Source of the DNA: UBA6912 sp041611095
GTDB lineage: Bacteria > Actinomycetota > Acidimicrobiia > Spongiisociales > UBA5794
Direction of reading: 5' to 3'
DNA: 64,000 bases
Assembly: GCA_041611095.1 (NCBI GenBank)
Contig: JBFINP010000002.1
Span: forward strand, 1 to 64,000
Positions 40,865-49,192 of this stretch are shown in pieces. The number at the start of each line of letters is the position of its first letter. The first letter of the stretch is position 1. The translations under genes and the position numbers were made by a program. The notes under the pieces were generated by a model that did no database searches, was not told the DNA's origin, and saw only the letters and a list, made by a program, of their open reading frames with translations.

Positions 40865-43132
40865 GTGCACAACTCACGAAACGCCGTGTCGCTCGCCGCC
40901 GTCTGGAGCGGGCACAGGCGCCTCGTCTCCGTTCTGGTTCTCATGGTCCTGGCCACCCACCTGACGCTGGTGGCCGGCGTTGGTCCGGCGGCAGCCGCCG
41001 ACCGCGTGCTCACCGACGGCGAGTCGTTCCCCAACGGGTTCACGGTTCCTGCAGGCGAGACCTGGGAGTTCAACCCGAGCGCCGATACGCACGTCACTGT
41101 GTCGGGCAACGTCATCGTCAACGGAACGCTCCGGATGCGCCCGTCGAGCGGGAGCGTCGAGCATTTCCTCCAGTTCACCGGCATCAACGAGTCTGGCTTC
41201 GTCGGTGGTGGATCGACGCCTCTGGCGTCCGACGTCGGCCTGTGGGTGACCGGTGCCGGCAAGCTCGACATCTCCGGTACTGCCAAGACGTCCTGGTCGT
41301 ACGACTGGGCGAGTGGGTGGTCGTCCTCCGACGACATCGTCGCGGCTCCCGTCAACAAGGGCGACTATACGACCTTCACCCAGGTCGACGGCGCCGGTGC
41401 CGTTCCTGCCGCCAATTCACTCGGCTACGAGCCGGAACTGCTGAACCTCACCCGCAACGTCCGCATCGAAGGGACGGCGAGCGGCAAGACCCACATCTTC
41501 ATCAAGTCGACGTCGCCGCAGACGATCAAGTACGCCACCATCCGCTATGTGGCGCCGTGGTTCCAGGACGTGGGCGATGACGGTGGTCACGTGACTGGAC
41601 GCTACGGGCTGCACTTCCACCACAACGACGGTGGGTCACGGGGCTCCATCGTGGAGGGTGTCGTGATCCGCGATGCCGACAATCACGCCTTCGTGCCCCA
41701 CGCCTCCCACGGGATCACGTTCACCGACACGATCGCCTACAACGTCACGTCGGAGGCCTACTGGTGGGACGAGTCGACCGTCGATGCCTGCGGCGAAGAC
41801 GACGGATGCAACACCACCGACGACCTGATCTACGACTCGATCGTGGCCGCCAAGGTGACGCCGAATCCGGCACGTGAGCATTCGGCGGCCGCCATCCAGC
41901 TCGGCGCCGGTGACAACATGACCATCGTGAACTCGGTCGTCGTGGGCATGGGCGACAGCGGGCAGAACGTGTCGGCCTACCACTGGCCGAGCAAGGACCG
42001 CGGCGTATGGACCTTCGTCAGCAACGTGGCACACAACAACGCAAGCCACGGGATCTTCGTGTGGCAGAACACCCAGGGCATGGACGAGGGCGGCAACCAC
42101 GTCATCGATGGCTTCACCGCCTACCACCACGCCTCGGCGGCCATCGATCACGGCGCCTACACCAACTCCTACGTCTACAAGAACCTGACGTTGCTCGAGA
42201 ACGACATCGACGTCATCCATTCCCACGCGCTCGGCAAAGCAGCCGCCGACGGCAGCACGGACACCCAGAAGTGGTCGGCCGTCACCACGGGCGGGGACAC
42301 ACTCCATGTGTTTCCCCACATCCTGGACGGCAACGAGGTGGAGTTCTCCTTCTGCGACTTCGGCCAGGTGGTCTTCGACGAGGGCTCCAACGCCGCCGGC
42401 GGGCGCTACTCCTTCGTGGAGTGCGGCCTCACGATGGCCGACTTCGACCGGAGCAACATCCATCCCGACACGGTCATCCGGGTCCAGGACGGCAACACCG
42501 CCTACCAGTTCGTCGGCACGGGAGCCCAGACGGCCATTCCCGTGTTCGAGTCGAACCCGACGCCGCCGCCTCCCCCGTCCATCCCGCCGTTGGGTGCCGC
42601 TTTCTACGACATCGTCGGCTCGATCTTCGAAGAGGACATCGAGTGGCTGAAGGATGCGGGCATCACGCTGGGCTGCAACCCGCCGGACAACACGCTCTTC
42701 TGCCCCGACGACAACGTCACCCGCGGCCAGATGGCGGCGTTCCTGAACCGGGCACTCGCGCTTCCTGCCAGCGCAGCCGATCCGTTCATCGACGACAACA
42801 ATTCGATCTTCGAGGCGGACATCGCAGCGCTGGCGGCAGCCGAGATCACCCTCGGCTGCAACCCGCCGGACAACAACAAGTACTGCCCGGGCAACTTCGT
42901 GACCAGAGGACAGATGGCGGCGTTTCTCGTCAGGGCCCTGGGGCTCCCCCCAGGACCCGAGAAGTTCGTCGACGACAACGGTTCGATCTTCGAGGCAGAC
43001 ATCGAGGCACTGGCGGCCGCCGGCATCACGCTGGGCTGCAACCCGCCGGCCAACGACATGTTCTGTCCCAACAACTTCGTCACCAGGGCGCAGATGGCTG
43101 CGTTCCTCCACCGTGCCGAGGGCTGGCTGTAG
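40865..43132 (+). CDS. Exported G8/beta-helix-like protein with SLH-like repeats
   Basis: 755 residues. A signal peptide (hydrophobic ~22-38, ending GPAAAA) precedes a G8/beta-helix-like region closely related to the lipoprotein at 27995 (shared TGRYGLHFH, GSRGSIVEGVVIRDA, GITFTDTIAYN, YHWP and WQNT), then a short Pro-rich linker and three SLH-like repeats (~575-755) with GCNPP...FCP cysteine pairs. The GTG at 40865 is chosen because AGGAGG lies eight bases upstream; the ATG at 40856 would abut that motif. Probably a wall-attached glycan-binding or glycan-cleaving protein. Confidence 0.8.
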   Translation: MHNSRNAVSLAAVWSGHRRLVSVLVLMVLATHLTLVAGVGPAAAADRVLTDGESFPNGFTVPAGETWEFNPSADTHVTVSGNVIVNGTLRMRPSSGSVEHFLQFTGINESGFVGGGSTPLASDVGLWVTGAGKLDISGTAKTSWSYDWASGWSSSDDIVAAPVNKGDYTTFTQVDGAGAVPAANSLGYEPELLNLTRNVRIEGTASGKTHIFIKSTSPQTIKYATIRYVAPWFQDVGDDGGHVTGRYGLHFHHNDGGSRGSIVEGVVIRDADNHAFVPHASHGITFTDTIAYNVTSEAYWWDESTVDACGEDDGCNTTDDLIYDSIVAAKVTPNPAREHSAAAIQLGAGDNMTIVNSVVVGMGDSGQNVSAYHWPSKDRGVWTFVSNVAHNNASHGIFVWQNTQGMDEGGNHVIDGFTAYHHASAAIDHGAYTNSYVYKNLTLLENDIDVIHSHALGKAAADGSTDTQKWSAVTTGGDTLHVFPHILDGNEVEFSFCDFGQVVFDEGSNAAGGRYSFVECGLTMADFDRSNIHPDTVIRVQDGNTAYQFVGTGAQTAIPVFESNPTPPPPPSIPPLGAAFYDIVGSIFEEDIEWLKDAGITLGCNPPDNTLFCPDDNVTRGQMAAFLNRALALPASAADPFIDDNNSIFEADIAALAAAEITLGCNPPDNNKYCPGNFVTRGQMAAFLVRALGLPPGPEKFVDDNGSIFEADIEALAAAGITLGCNPPANDMFCPNNFVTRAQMAAFLHRAEGWL

Positions 43133-43185
43133 CAGATCGAGGAGAGAGGGCATCACCCGCCGAGGCGGGACGGTGAGGTAGGGAC

Positions 43186-43222
43186 GATCCCGGCGTCGAG
43201 TTGCACCCTCGACGCCGGGATC
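43186..43222. terminator. 15-bp perfect hairpin between convergent genes
   Basis: GATCCCGGCGTCGAG (43186-43200) pairs exactly with 43208-43222 across a 7-base loop, between the stops of the G8/SLH-like gene and sufS. There is no clear T-run, so it is probably a bidirectional stem terminator. Confidence 0.6.
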
Positions 43223-43227
43223 GGCTG

Positions 43228-44469
43228 CTACGGCTCCAGGCCGAAGACCTGCCGTGCCCGATGAAGTCCCGCCACGAGCTGGTCGACGTCCTCGTGGTTG
43301 GTGTACACGTAGAACGAGGCTCGCGCCGTCGAGGGTACGTCGATCTCCCGCATCAAGGGCTTGGCACAGTGGTGCCCCGCCCTGACGGCGACGCCCGCCT
43401 CCTCATCGAGGATGGTCGCCAGGTCGTGGGCGTGGATGTCGGCAAGCGTGAACGACACCGCTCCACCCCGAACCGCGAGGTCGGTGGGGCCGTGAACGAC
43501 CAGATCCGGCACCTCGCCGAGCCTGTCGAGGGCATAACCGGTGATCTCCACCTCGTGCTCGCGAACGGTGGTCATACCGATCTTGTCGAGGTAGTCGATG
43601 GCGGCGCCAAACCCAACGGCCTGGGCGATCGGGGGAGTGCCCGCCTCGAACTTGTGAGGCACCGGCGCCCAGCGCGACTCGTACAGCCCGACGTCCGAGA
43701 TCATCTCACCGCCGCCCTCGGCCGGCTCCATCTCTTCGAGCAGCTCTCGGCGTCCCCACAGCGCCCCGATGCCGGTGGGCCCGAGCATCTTGTGCGAGCT
43801 GAAGGCCAGGAAGTCCACTCCGAGTGTGGAGACGTCCACCGGCATGTGGGGGACCGCCTGGGCTCCGTCGACGACGACGATGGCTCCCACGCGACGGGCG
43901 GCGGCGACGATCGGAGCGAGGGGCGGAACGGCACCTGTCACGTTCGACATGCCGGAGACCGCCACGATCCTCGTGCGCTCGTCGACGATCTCACCCAGGT
44001 TCGACAGGTCGACCTGGTAGTCGTCCGTGAGCTTGAGGTACGCAAGCTCGGCGCCCGTGTGCCGGGCGACGAGCTGCCACGGGACGATGTTCGAGTGATG
44101 CTCCATCACCGTGAGCACGATGCGGTCGCCGGTGCGGAGCCGGTTGAGGCCCCACCCGTAGGCCACGGTGTTGATGGCCGACGTCGTGCCCCGCGAGAAG
44201 ACGATCTCCGAGCTGCTCGCAGCACCGACGAAGGCGGCGATCTTGGCCCGGGCACCCTCGTACGCGTTGGTCGCCTCTTCGGCGAGCCGGTAGGCGCCGC
44301 GGTGGACGTTGGCGTTCGTGTTCCGGTAGTAGGCGTCCATCACCTCGATGACTTGCGTCGGCTTCTGGCTCGTCGAGGCGGAGTCGAGGTAGACGAGGGG
44401 GCGGCCCCCGAACGTACGGGAGAGAATCGGGAAGTCGGCGCGGAGGTGGCTCAGGTCCGGCATTGTCAC
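43228..44469 (-). CDS. sufS: SufS-type cysteine desulfurase
   Basis: 413 residues, full length. A PLP enzyme that takes sulfur from cysteine for iron-sulfur cluster assembly. Visible: YLDSASTSQKPTQVI at the N-terminus, TVMEHHSNIVPW, VDGAQAVPHMPVD, the PLP Lys in FSSHKMLGPTGIGALWG, and the catalytic Cys in RAGHHCAKPLM of the group II (SufS) type. The start GTG overlaps the sufC stop by four bases, so SufC and SufS are co-expressed. The sulfur acceptor SufU is at 6.2 kb. Confidence 0.94.
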   Translation of the reverse strand: MTMPDLSHLRADFPILSRTFGGRPLVYLDSASTSQKPTQVIEVMDAYYRNTNANVHRGAYRLAEEATNAYEGARAKIAAFVGAASSSEIVFSRGTTSAINTVAYGWGLNRLRTGDRIVLTVMEHHSNIVPWQLVARHTGAELAYLKLTDDYQVDLSNLGEIVDERTRIVAVSGMSNVTGAVPPLAPIVAAARRVGAIVVVDGAQAVPHMPVDVSTLGVDFLAFSSHKMLGPTGIGALWGRRELLEEMEPAEGGGEMISDVGLYESRWAPVPHKFEAGTPPIAQAVGFGAAIDYLDKIGMTTVREHEVEITGYALDRLGEVPDLVVHGPTDLAVRGGAVSFTLADIHAHDLATILDEEAGVAVRAGHHCAKPLMREIDVPSTARASFYVYTNHEDVDQLVAGLHRARQVFGLEP

Positions 44470-45224
44470 CCGGTTGCCCCGACGGGTTTGAAGCTGTCGT
44501 AGCCGGTCGCCTCGACGCGTGCCGCGAGGTCGGCGCCGCCGCTCTCCACGATCGCCCCGTCGACGAACACGTGAACATGGGTGGGCTCGATGTAATCGAG
44601 CATGCGCTGGTAGTGCGTGATGATGAGGAACCCGCGCGTCTCGTCGGCGAGGCGCTTCACGCCCTCGGCAACGGTCTTGAGCGCATCGATGTCCAGCCCG
44701 GAATCGGTCTCGTCGAGCACGGCGAGCTCAGGCTCGAGCACGGCCATCTGGAGCACCTCGTTGCGCTTCCGCTCACCCCCGGAGAAGCCCTCGTTGAGGT
44801 AGCGGTCGGCGAAGGACGACTCGATGCCGAGCTCACGCATGACGTCCATGACCTTGAGACGGAGCTCGAGGACGGTGTAGTCGGTGCCGGTGCGCCCCGA
44901 GAGGGCGGTGCGGAGGAAGTTGACGACCGAGACACCCGGTATCTCCTCCGGGTACTGGAAACCGAGGAACATCCCTGCCCGACCCCGTTCGTCCGCCGTC
45001 CACTCGGCGATGTCCGCACCCTTGTAGAGAACCCGGCCGGAGGTGACCTCGTACGAGGGATGGCCCATGAGGACCGACGCCAGCGTGCTCTTCCCGGAGC
45101 CGTTCGGGCCCATGAGGGCGTGAATCTCGCCACGGTCGACGGTGAGGTCGAGACCTTTGATGATGTCGGTGTCGGCGGCGCGGACGTGCAGATCTTCGAT
45201 GGACAGGAGGGGTGGGGTTGGCAT
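44466..45224 (-). CDS. sufC: SufC, ATPase of the SUF iron-sulfur assembly system
   Basis: 252 residues. Walker A is GPNGSGKST, the signature is FSGGERKRNEVLQ, Walker B is LAVLDETDSGLDIDAL and the switch region is IITHYQRMLDYI, all typical of SufC, which powers the SufBCD scaffold. SufB and SufD are not adjacent; upstream lies an unrelated oxidoreductase gene, so the usual sufBDCSU order is broken. The ATG at 45224 gives the normal N-terminus (MPTPPLLSIEDLHV) and has a -10-like TACACT seven bases before it. Confidence 0.93.
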   Translation of the reverse strand: MPTPPLLSIEDLHVRAADTDIIKGLDLTVDRGEIHALMGPNGSGKSTLASVLMGHPSYEVTSGRVLYKGADIAEWTADERGRAGMFLGFQYPEEIPGVSVVNFLRTALSGRTGTDYTVLELRLKVMDVMRELGIESSFADRYLNEGFSGGERKRNEVLQMAVLEPELAVLDETDSGLDIDALKTVAEGVKRLADETRGFLIITHYQRMLDYIEPTHVHVFVDGAIVESGGADLAARVEATGYDSFKPVGATG

Positions 45225-45231
45225 GGCCCTG

Positions 45232-45237
45232 AGTGTA
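45232..45237 (-). promoter_or_regulatory. Putative -10 element for sufC-sufS
   Basis: TACACT on the minus strand, seven bases before the sufC ATG, with no ribosome-binding site in between. If real, sufC-sufS is transcribed on its own, apart from any sufBD operon elsewhere. Confidence 0.45.
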
Positions 45238-45277
45238 GTGAGGGGTGGTTTGCTCACTTCCCGGGGACATCGTGCGC

Positions 45278-46216
45278 TCAGACGCCGGCGAGCAACGCCG
45301 CCGTTCGGGCGACTCCGTCCAGATCGATCGCGTCGAGTGGGTCGAGCTGCTGAAGGTAGATACGCTGAACACCCCACGAGGCCATCTCGGCGAACTGGGA
45401 GGCGACCTCGTCGGCGGTGCCGTGGGGGATGTGCCGTTCGGCGAGCATCGCCTCGTAGTCGGGCGGCGCCATCTTGCGTGCCGCCGCCCGCTCGTCACGA
45501 CGGGCGTGATAGTCGGCCCGGTCATCGCCCACGACCGGGGCAACGGCCATCGACACCTTGATGCGGTCCGGGTCCCGCTGGGCGGTCCGCGCTGCCTCAC
45601 GCATGACGGCGAGCCGCTTCCCCAAGACCTCCTGCCCGGTGACGAACATGTTGTACTCGTCGGCATAGCGCCCGGCGAGCGCAGGCGTGCGCCTCATTCC
45701 CGATCCGCCGATCACCAAGGGCACACTGGTGCCAACGGTCGGGAGCACATCGACGTCGGCCAGCACGAAATGCTCGCCGTGGAAGCCTCCATGGCTGCGG
45801 CCGAAGGCCGACCACAAGTAGCCGAGGGATTCCTCGAACCGATCGAACCGCTCGCCGAGCGGTGGCAGGTCCAGCCCGAAGACCTCGTGCTCGAGCTCCA
45901 TCCAGCCCGTGCCCACTCCGAGCTCGAAGCGACCGTCGGCCATCTCCGAGAGGGTCGCTGCGGTCTTGGCGATCACGGCAGGGTGGCGGAAGGTGATCGG
46001 GGTGACGAGGACGGTGAGCTTGATACTCGTGGTCTCGCGGGCGAGACCGGCGAGGGAGGTGAGCGCATCGGTCACGTGGGGAGCGGGCCGGCTCGAGAAG
46101 TAGTGGTCCGCCCTGGCGAATGACGCAAAGCCGTTCGCTTCTGCCCACGTTGCGAGGCGGACGAGATCGGCGTAACTGCCACCGATCTGCGGCTCCACCA
46201 TGAATCCGAGCTCCAT
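45278..46216 (-). CDS. Luciferase-like (LLM) F420-type oxidoreductase
   Basis: 312 residues. MELGFMVEPQIGGSYADLVRLATWAEANGF, ADHYFSSRPAPHV, TTSIKLTVLVTPITFRHPAV and GRFELGVGTGWMELEHEVFG match the F420-dependent luciferase-like family. The ATG at 46216 is preceded by an excellent GGAGGAGGAAGG ribosome-binding site. It follows the MBL hydrolase gene by 14 bases, so the two probably form an operon. Substrate unknown. Confidence 0.87.
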   Translation of the reverse strand: MELGFMVEPQIGGSYADLVRLATWAEANGFASFARADHYFSSRPAPHVTDALTSLAGLARETTSIKLTVLVTPITFRHPAVIAKTAATLSEMADGRFELGVGTGWMELEHEVFGLDLPPLGERFDRFEESLGYLWSAFGRSHGGFHGEHFVLADVDVLPTVGTSVPLVIGGSGMRRTPALAGRYADEYNMFVTGQEVLGKRLAVMREAARTAQRDPDRIKVSMAVAPVVGDDRADYHARRDERAAARKMAPPDYEAMLAERHIPHGTADEVASQFAEMASWGVQRIYLQQLDPLDAIDLDGVARTAALLAGV

Positions 46217-46230
46217 CCTTCCTCCTCCGG

Positions 46231-46839
46231 TCACCAGCCCCGGCTGACCCAGTCGGCGAGTGCCGGGGTCTCGGTGCCGATCGTCGTGTCCAGCCCGTGG
46301 CCCGGCATCACAAGGGTCGACTGGGGCAGGGTGAACAAGTGCTCTTCGATGCTGGCGATGATCGTGTGGAAGTCGCCGGGATCGCCGTGGGTCGCCCCGG
46401 GCCCACCGGGGAAGAGGGTGTCCCCGGTGAGGACGACGCCGCGGGTCGCAAAGCACATCGAGCCCGGCGTATGCCCGGGGGTGTGGATCGCCTGCAGCTC
46501 GAGGCCGCCTACGTGGATGACGCCGGGCTCGAGCGGCTGATCAGGCGCCCTCCCCGCCAGGTCGGCATCGGCCGGGTGGATGCGGAACGGGATGCCCAGT
46601 CGCGTGGCCACCTCTTCCACCGCACCCACGTGATCGAAGTGGCCATGAGTCGTCAAGATCGCAAGCGGGGCGACATCGGCCGTCGCGGCGATGATGCGGT
46701 CCGGTTCGGACGCCGCATCGACGATGACGGCGTCTCGTCCCCCGGCGTCGGCCACGACGTAGACGTTGTTCTCGTAGGGCCCGACGCAGAGCTTGCGGAT
46801 CCGCACGTCGCCGTCTTCGTAGTGCCAGGGTGCCGGCAT
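46231..46839 (-). CDS. Metallo-beta-lactamase-fold hydrolase, glyoxalase-II-like
   Basis: 202 residues. The metal-binding motif THGHFDHVG (~67-75), the later HTPGHTPGSMCF, TGDTLFPG and MPGHG are all present, as in hydroxyacylglutathione-hydrolase-like proteins. Such enzymes hydrolyse thioesters or related bonds with two metal ions. In an actinobacterium the thiol may be mycothiol, which is inference. The ATG at 46839 gives the natural N-terminus; TACGCT lies eight bases upstream. Confidence 0.87.
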   Translation of the reverse strand: MPAPWHYEDGDVRIRKLCVGPYENNVYVVADAGGRDAVIVDAASEPDRIIAATADVAPLAILTTHGHFDHVGAVEEVATRLGIPFRIHPADADLAGRAPDQPLEPGVIHVGGLELQAIHTPGHTPGSMCFATRGVVLTGDTLFPGGPGATHGDPGDFHTIIASIEEHLFTLPQSTLVMPGHGLDTTIGTETPALADWVSRGW

Positions 46840-46847
46840 GGGCGTGG

Positions 46848-46853
46848 AGCGTA
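46848..46853 (-). promoter_or_regulatory. Putative promoter of the MBL hydrolase gene
   Basis: TACGCT on the minus strand, eight bases before the ATG, with TTGGTG 17 bases further upstream: one of the best -35/-10 pairs in the window, again leaderless. Confidence 0.5.
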
Positions 46854-46958
46854 GGGTGGCCGGAGCTGCGCACCAAGACGGCGGGGACCAAAGCCCCTGG
46901 CGGATAGCGCCGACGGCTCTGGCACAATGCCTCCTGCGCACGACGACCAGAGGGGCCC

Positions 46959-48077
46959 ATGAACTTCGCTTTCACCGCCGAGCAGGAGATGTTGCGCGAC
47001 TCGATCCGCAGCTTCCTTCAAGCCAAGGCACCGATGACCAAGGTGCGCGAGCTCATGGAGACGGAGACGGGCTACGACCCGGAGCTGTGGGCGGAGATGG
47101 GCGCGCTCGGCTGGCCGGCCATGCACATCCCCGAGGAGTACGGCGGCGCCGGATTCACGCACCTCGAGCTGGGCATCGTCCTCGAGGAGATGGGCCGCAT
47201 GCTGACCCCCTCCCCGATGCTGTCGTCCGTAGTGCTCGGCGCAAACCTCCTGCTGGCTGCCGGCACCGAGGAGCAGAAGAAGGAGCACCTGGGTCGCATC
47301 GCCTCGGGCGAGCTGACGATGGCGGTTGCGATCGTCGAAGAGCACGGTGGGTGGGGCGCCGAGGCGGTGATCACGAAGGCCACGCGGGACGGCGACGACA
47401 TCGTGCTCAACGGCACCAAGTCGTACGTCGTCGACGGTCACACCGCACACACCATCGCCGTTGCCGCCCGCGAGGACGATGGCGCCGTCGGCTTCTATCT
47501 CGTCGATGGCCACGCTCCCGGAGTGACCAGACGTCGCCTCGAGACCATGGACATGACGCGAAAGCAGGCGAACGTCGCCCTCGAGGCGGTCAGGGTTCCC
47601 GCCGAAGCCCGTCTTGGAGGCTCGGCACCGGAAACGCTCCAGCGGCTCTACGACCTCGCCGTCACCGCGATGGCCTTCGAGCAGGTCGGCGGTGCCCAAG
47701 TCTGTATGGATATGTCGGTGGCCTACGCCAAGGAGCGGATGCAGTTCGGCCGCCCGATCGGCTCGTTCCAGGCGATCAAGCACAAGTGCGCCGATATGCT
47801 GGTCGCGGTCGAGTCGGCCAAGTCGTCGGCGTACTACGCCGGATGGGCTGCTTCGGTGGACGATCCCGACCTCAGGGTCGCCGCCCCGCTGGCCAAGGTG
47901 TACTGCTCGGACGCCTACTTCAACGTCGCCGCCGAGAACATCCAGGTCCACGGCGGCATCGGCTTCACCTGGGAGCACGATGCTCACCTCTACTTCAAGC
48001 GGGCGAAGTCGTCGCAACTCATGTTCGGCGATTCTGCCGCCTGGCGTGCCGAGCTGGCGGACCGCATAGAGCTGTGA
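46959..48077 (+). CDS. Acyl-CoA dehydrogenase (FadE type)
   Basis: 372 residues. EEYGGAGFTHLELGIVLEEM and KERMQFGRPIGSFQAIKHKC are family motifs, and the C-terminal VHGGIGFTWEHDAHLYFKRA is characteristic of actinobacterial FadE proteins, some of which act as alpha2-beta2 pairs on sterol or CoA side chains. Neither usual catalytic Glu position (the IYEGT site or helix G) seems to hold Glu. This would fit a subunit needing a partner, but no second fadE is adjacent. It is divergent from the MBL hydrolase gene. Confidence 0.85.
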   Translation: MNFAFTAEQEMLRDSIRSFLQAKAPMTKVRELMETETGYDPELWAEMGALGWPAMHIPEEYGGAGFTHLELGIVLEEMGRMLTPSPMLSSVVLGANLLLAAGTEEQKKEHLGRIASGELTMAVAIVEEHGGWGAEAVITKATRDGDDIVLNGTKSYVVDGHTAHTIAVAAREDDGAVGFYLVDGHAPGVTRRRLETMDMTRKQANVALEAVRVPAEARLGGSAPETLQRLYDLAVTAMAFEQVGGAQVCMDMSVAYAKERMQFGRPIGSFQAIKHKCADMLVAVESAKSSAYYAGWAASVDDPDLRVAAPLAKVYCSDAYFNVAAENIQVHGGIGFTWEHDAHLYFKRAKSSQLMFGDSAAWRAELADRIEL

Positions 48078-48094
48078 CAGACCCTGGCTGACTT

Positions 48095-48111
48095 CGGCGG
48101 CTTCGCCGCCG
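48095..48111. terminator. Hairpin between convergent genes
   Basis: CGGCGGC/GCCGCCG with a 3-base loop lies between the FadE-like gene and a convergent small gene. Flanking CTGGCTGAC and GTCAGTCAG can extend the stem with one mismatch. Confidence 0.45.
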
Positions 48112-48128
48112 GCATCCCTTTCCGGTGG

Positions 48129-48440
48129 TCAGTCAGACTCCCTTGGCTTCCTCAACGGGCGCCGGGTTCTTGGGTGCACGAGAACTTCTTCGGCGCGCCC
48201 GGCCTCGAGCATCTCGAGAAGGTGGGACAGATCGCGACGGGCTTCGTCGAGATCGTCGCCTCGTTCCCAATGGAACTCTCTTGGCGAGAAAGGCCAATTC
48301 GCACCGAGTGGCGACCAGCCGGCCGCACGGCCAACGGCGTCGATCCGTCGCAGCATCTCCTCGATGTCCGACGGGAACGGGTGTTCCCCATAACCCACGA
48401 AGTCGCTCAGCGGGTTGTCGCCATGCTTTCCGTTCACCAT
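48129..48440 (-). CDS. Hypothetical 103-residue protein
   Basis: 103 residues, soluble, charged, with a C-terminal basic tail (RTRRPLRKPRESD). FVGYGEHPFPSDIEEMLRRIDAV and WERGDDLDEARRDLSHLLEML look like helices. I recognise no domain. The ATG at 48440 has GGAGGTCACC just upstream, a convincing ribosome-binding site, which supports a real gene. It runs in the same direction as the thioredoxin-like gene, 110 bases away. Confidence 0.65.
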   Translation of the reverse strand: MVNGKHGDNPLSDFVGYGEHPFPSDIEEMLRRIDAVGRAAGWSPLGANWPFSPREFHWERGDDLDEARRDLSHLLEMLEAGRAEEVLVHPRTRRPLRKPRESD

Positions 48441-48550
48441 GGTGACCTCCGTTGGACGCCGTGAGCGAAGTCGATTGCAGAGCAGCTCCGCCCCTGCAAT
48501 CGGAGACGTGGCTCCACGCCGCAGGTTCGGCCGGCGCCGTCTTGGATCGA

Positions 48551-49192
48551 CTACTTCGTTTCGGTGAGGTAGGCCTCCAGGGTGGAGATCTCGAGCTGGC
48601 CGGAGCTGCGGCGGACGACGTTGCCGTCGGCGTCGAGGAACACCCAATAGGGGAACGCTCCTCCGCCGAAGGCCGCCATCGCCGTCGAGTCCTGATCGTC
48701 CCGGATGAGCGGCACCGTCCAGCCTTCGTTTTCGAGCCAGGCGCTCGCCGGGTAGTTGGGCTGGGCCGAGTTCATGGACGTCGATACCGAGTACAGCTCG
48801 ACGCCGTCGACCCCGCCGCCCGAGTCGAGCCACGCCTGGACTCGCGGCACCTCGGCCCGGCAGTGCTGGCACCAGTGGGCGAGGAAGACGATCCCTTTCG
48901 GGGTGCCGCCGGCCGTGATCGCAACGGCGTCGCCGTCGAAATCGGTGCCGGCGAGGGATGGTGCCGTCACCCCGATGGCGGGATCGGCAGCACCGTCCTG
49001 CATCGGGGGTAGTGACTGCCCGGTCACGGTCACCTCTCCGAACTCGCTTCCGATCGGCTCGTCGGAGCTGAGGAGGACGGCGGCGACGAGGGCGACGGCC
49101 ACGGCACCAAAGGCGATGGCCAGCCATGGGATCTTCCGCTGTTGGCGCTGGGCTGCCCCTGAGCCGGGGCGGCGTCTCTGGGCAGTGGTCAC
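48551..49192 (-). CDS. Membrane-anchored thioredoxin-like (TlpA/ResA-type) protein
   Basis: 213 residues. One membrane segment near ~22-42 (PWLAIAFGAVAVALVAAVLL) leaves a thioredoxin-fold domain outside. The redox motif is AHWCQHCRAEVP (C-x-x-C), with the cis-Pro region at GGGAFPYWVFLDADG. Such proteins reduce or isomerise disulfides in exported proteins. The GTG start overlaps the DsbB-like gene by four bases (GTGA), so a quinone-linked oxidase and its thioredoxin partner are made together. Confidence 0.88.
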   Translation of the reverse strand: MTTAQRRRPGSGAAQRQQRKIPWLAIAFGAVAVALVAAVLLSSDEPIGSEFGEVTVTGQSLPPMQDGAADPAIGVTAPSLAGTDFDGDAVAITAGGTPKGIVFLAHWCQHCRAEVPRVQAWLDSGGGVDGVELYSVSTSMNSAQPNYPASAWLENEGWTVPLIRDDQDSTAMAAFGGGAFPYWVFLDADGNVVRRSSGQLEISTLEAYLTETK

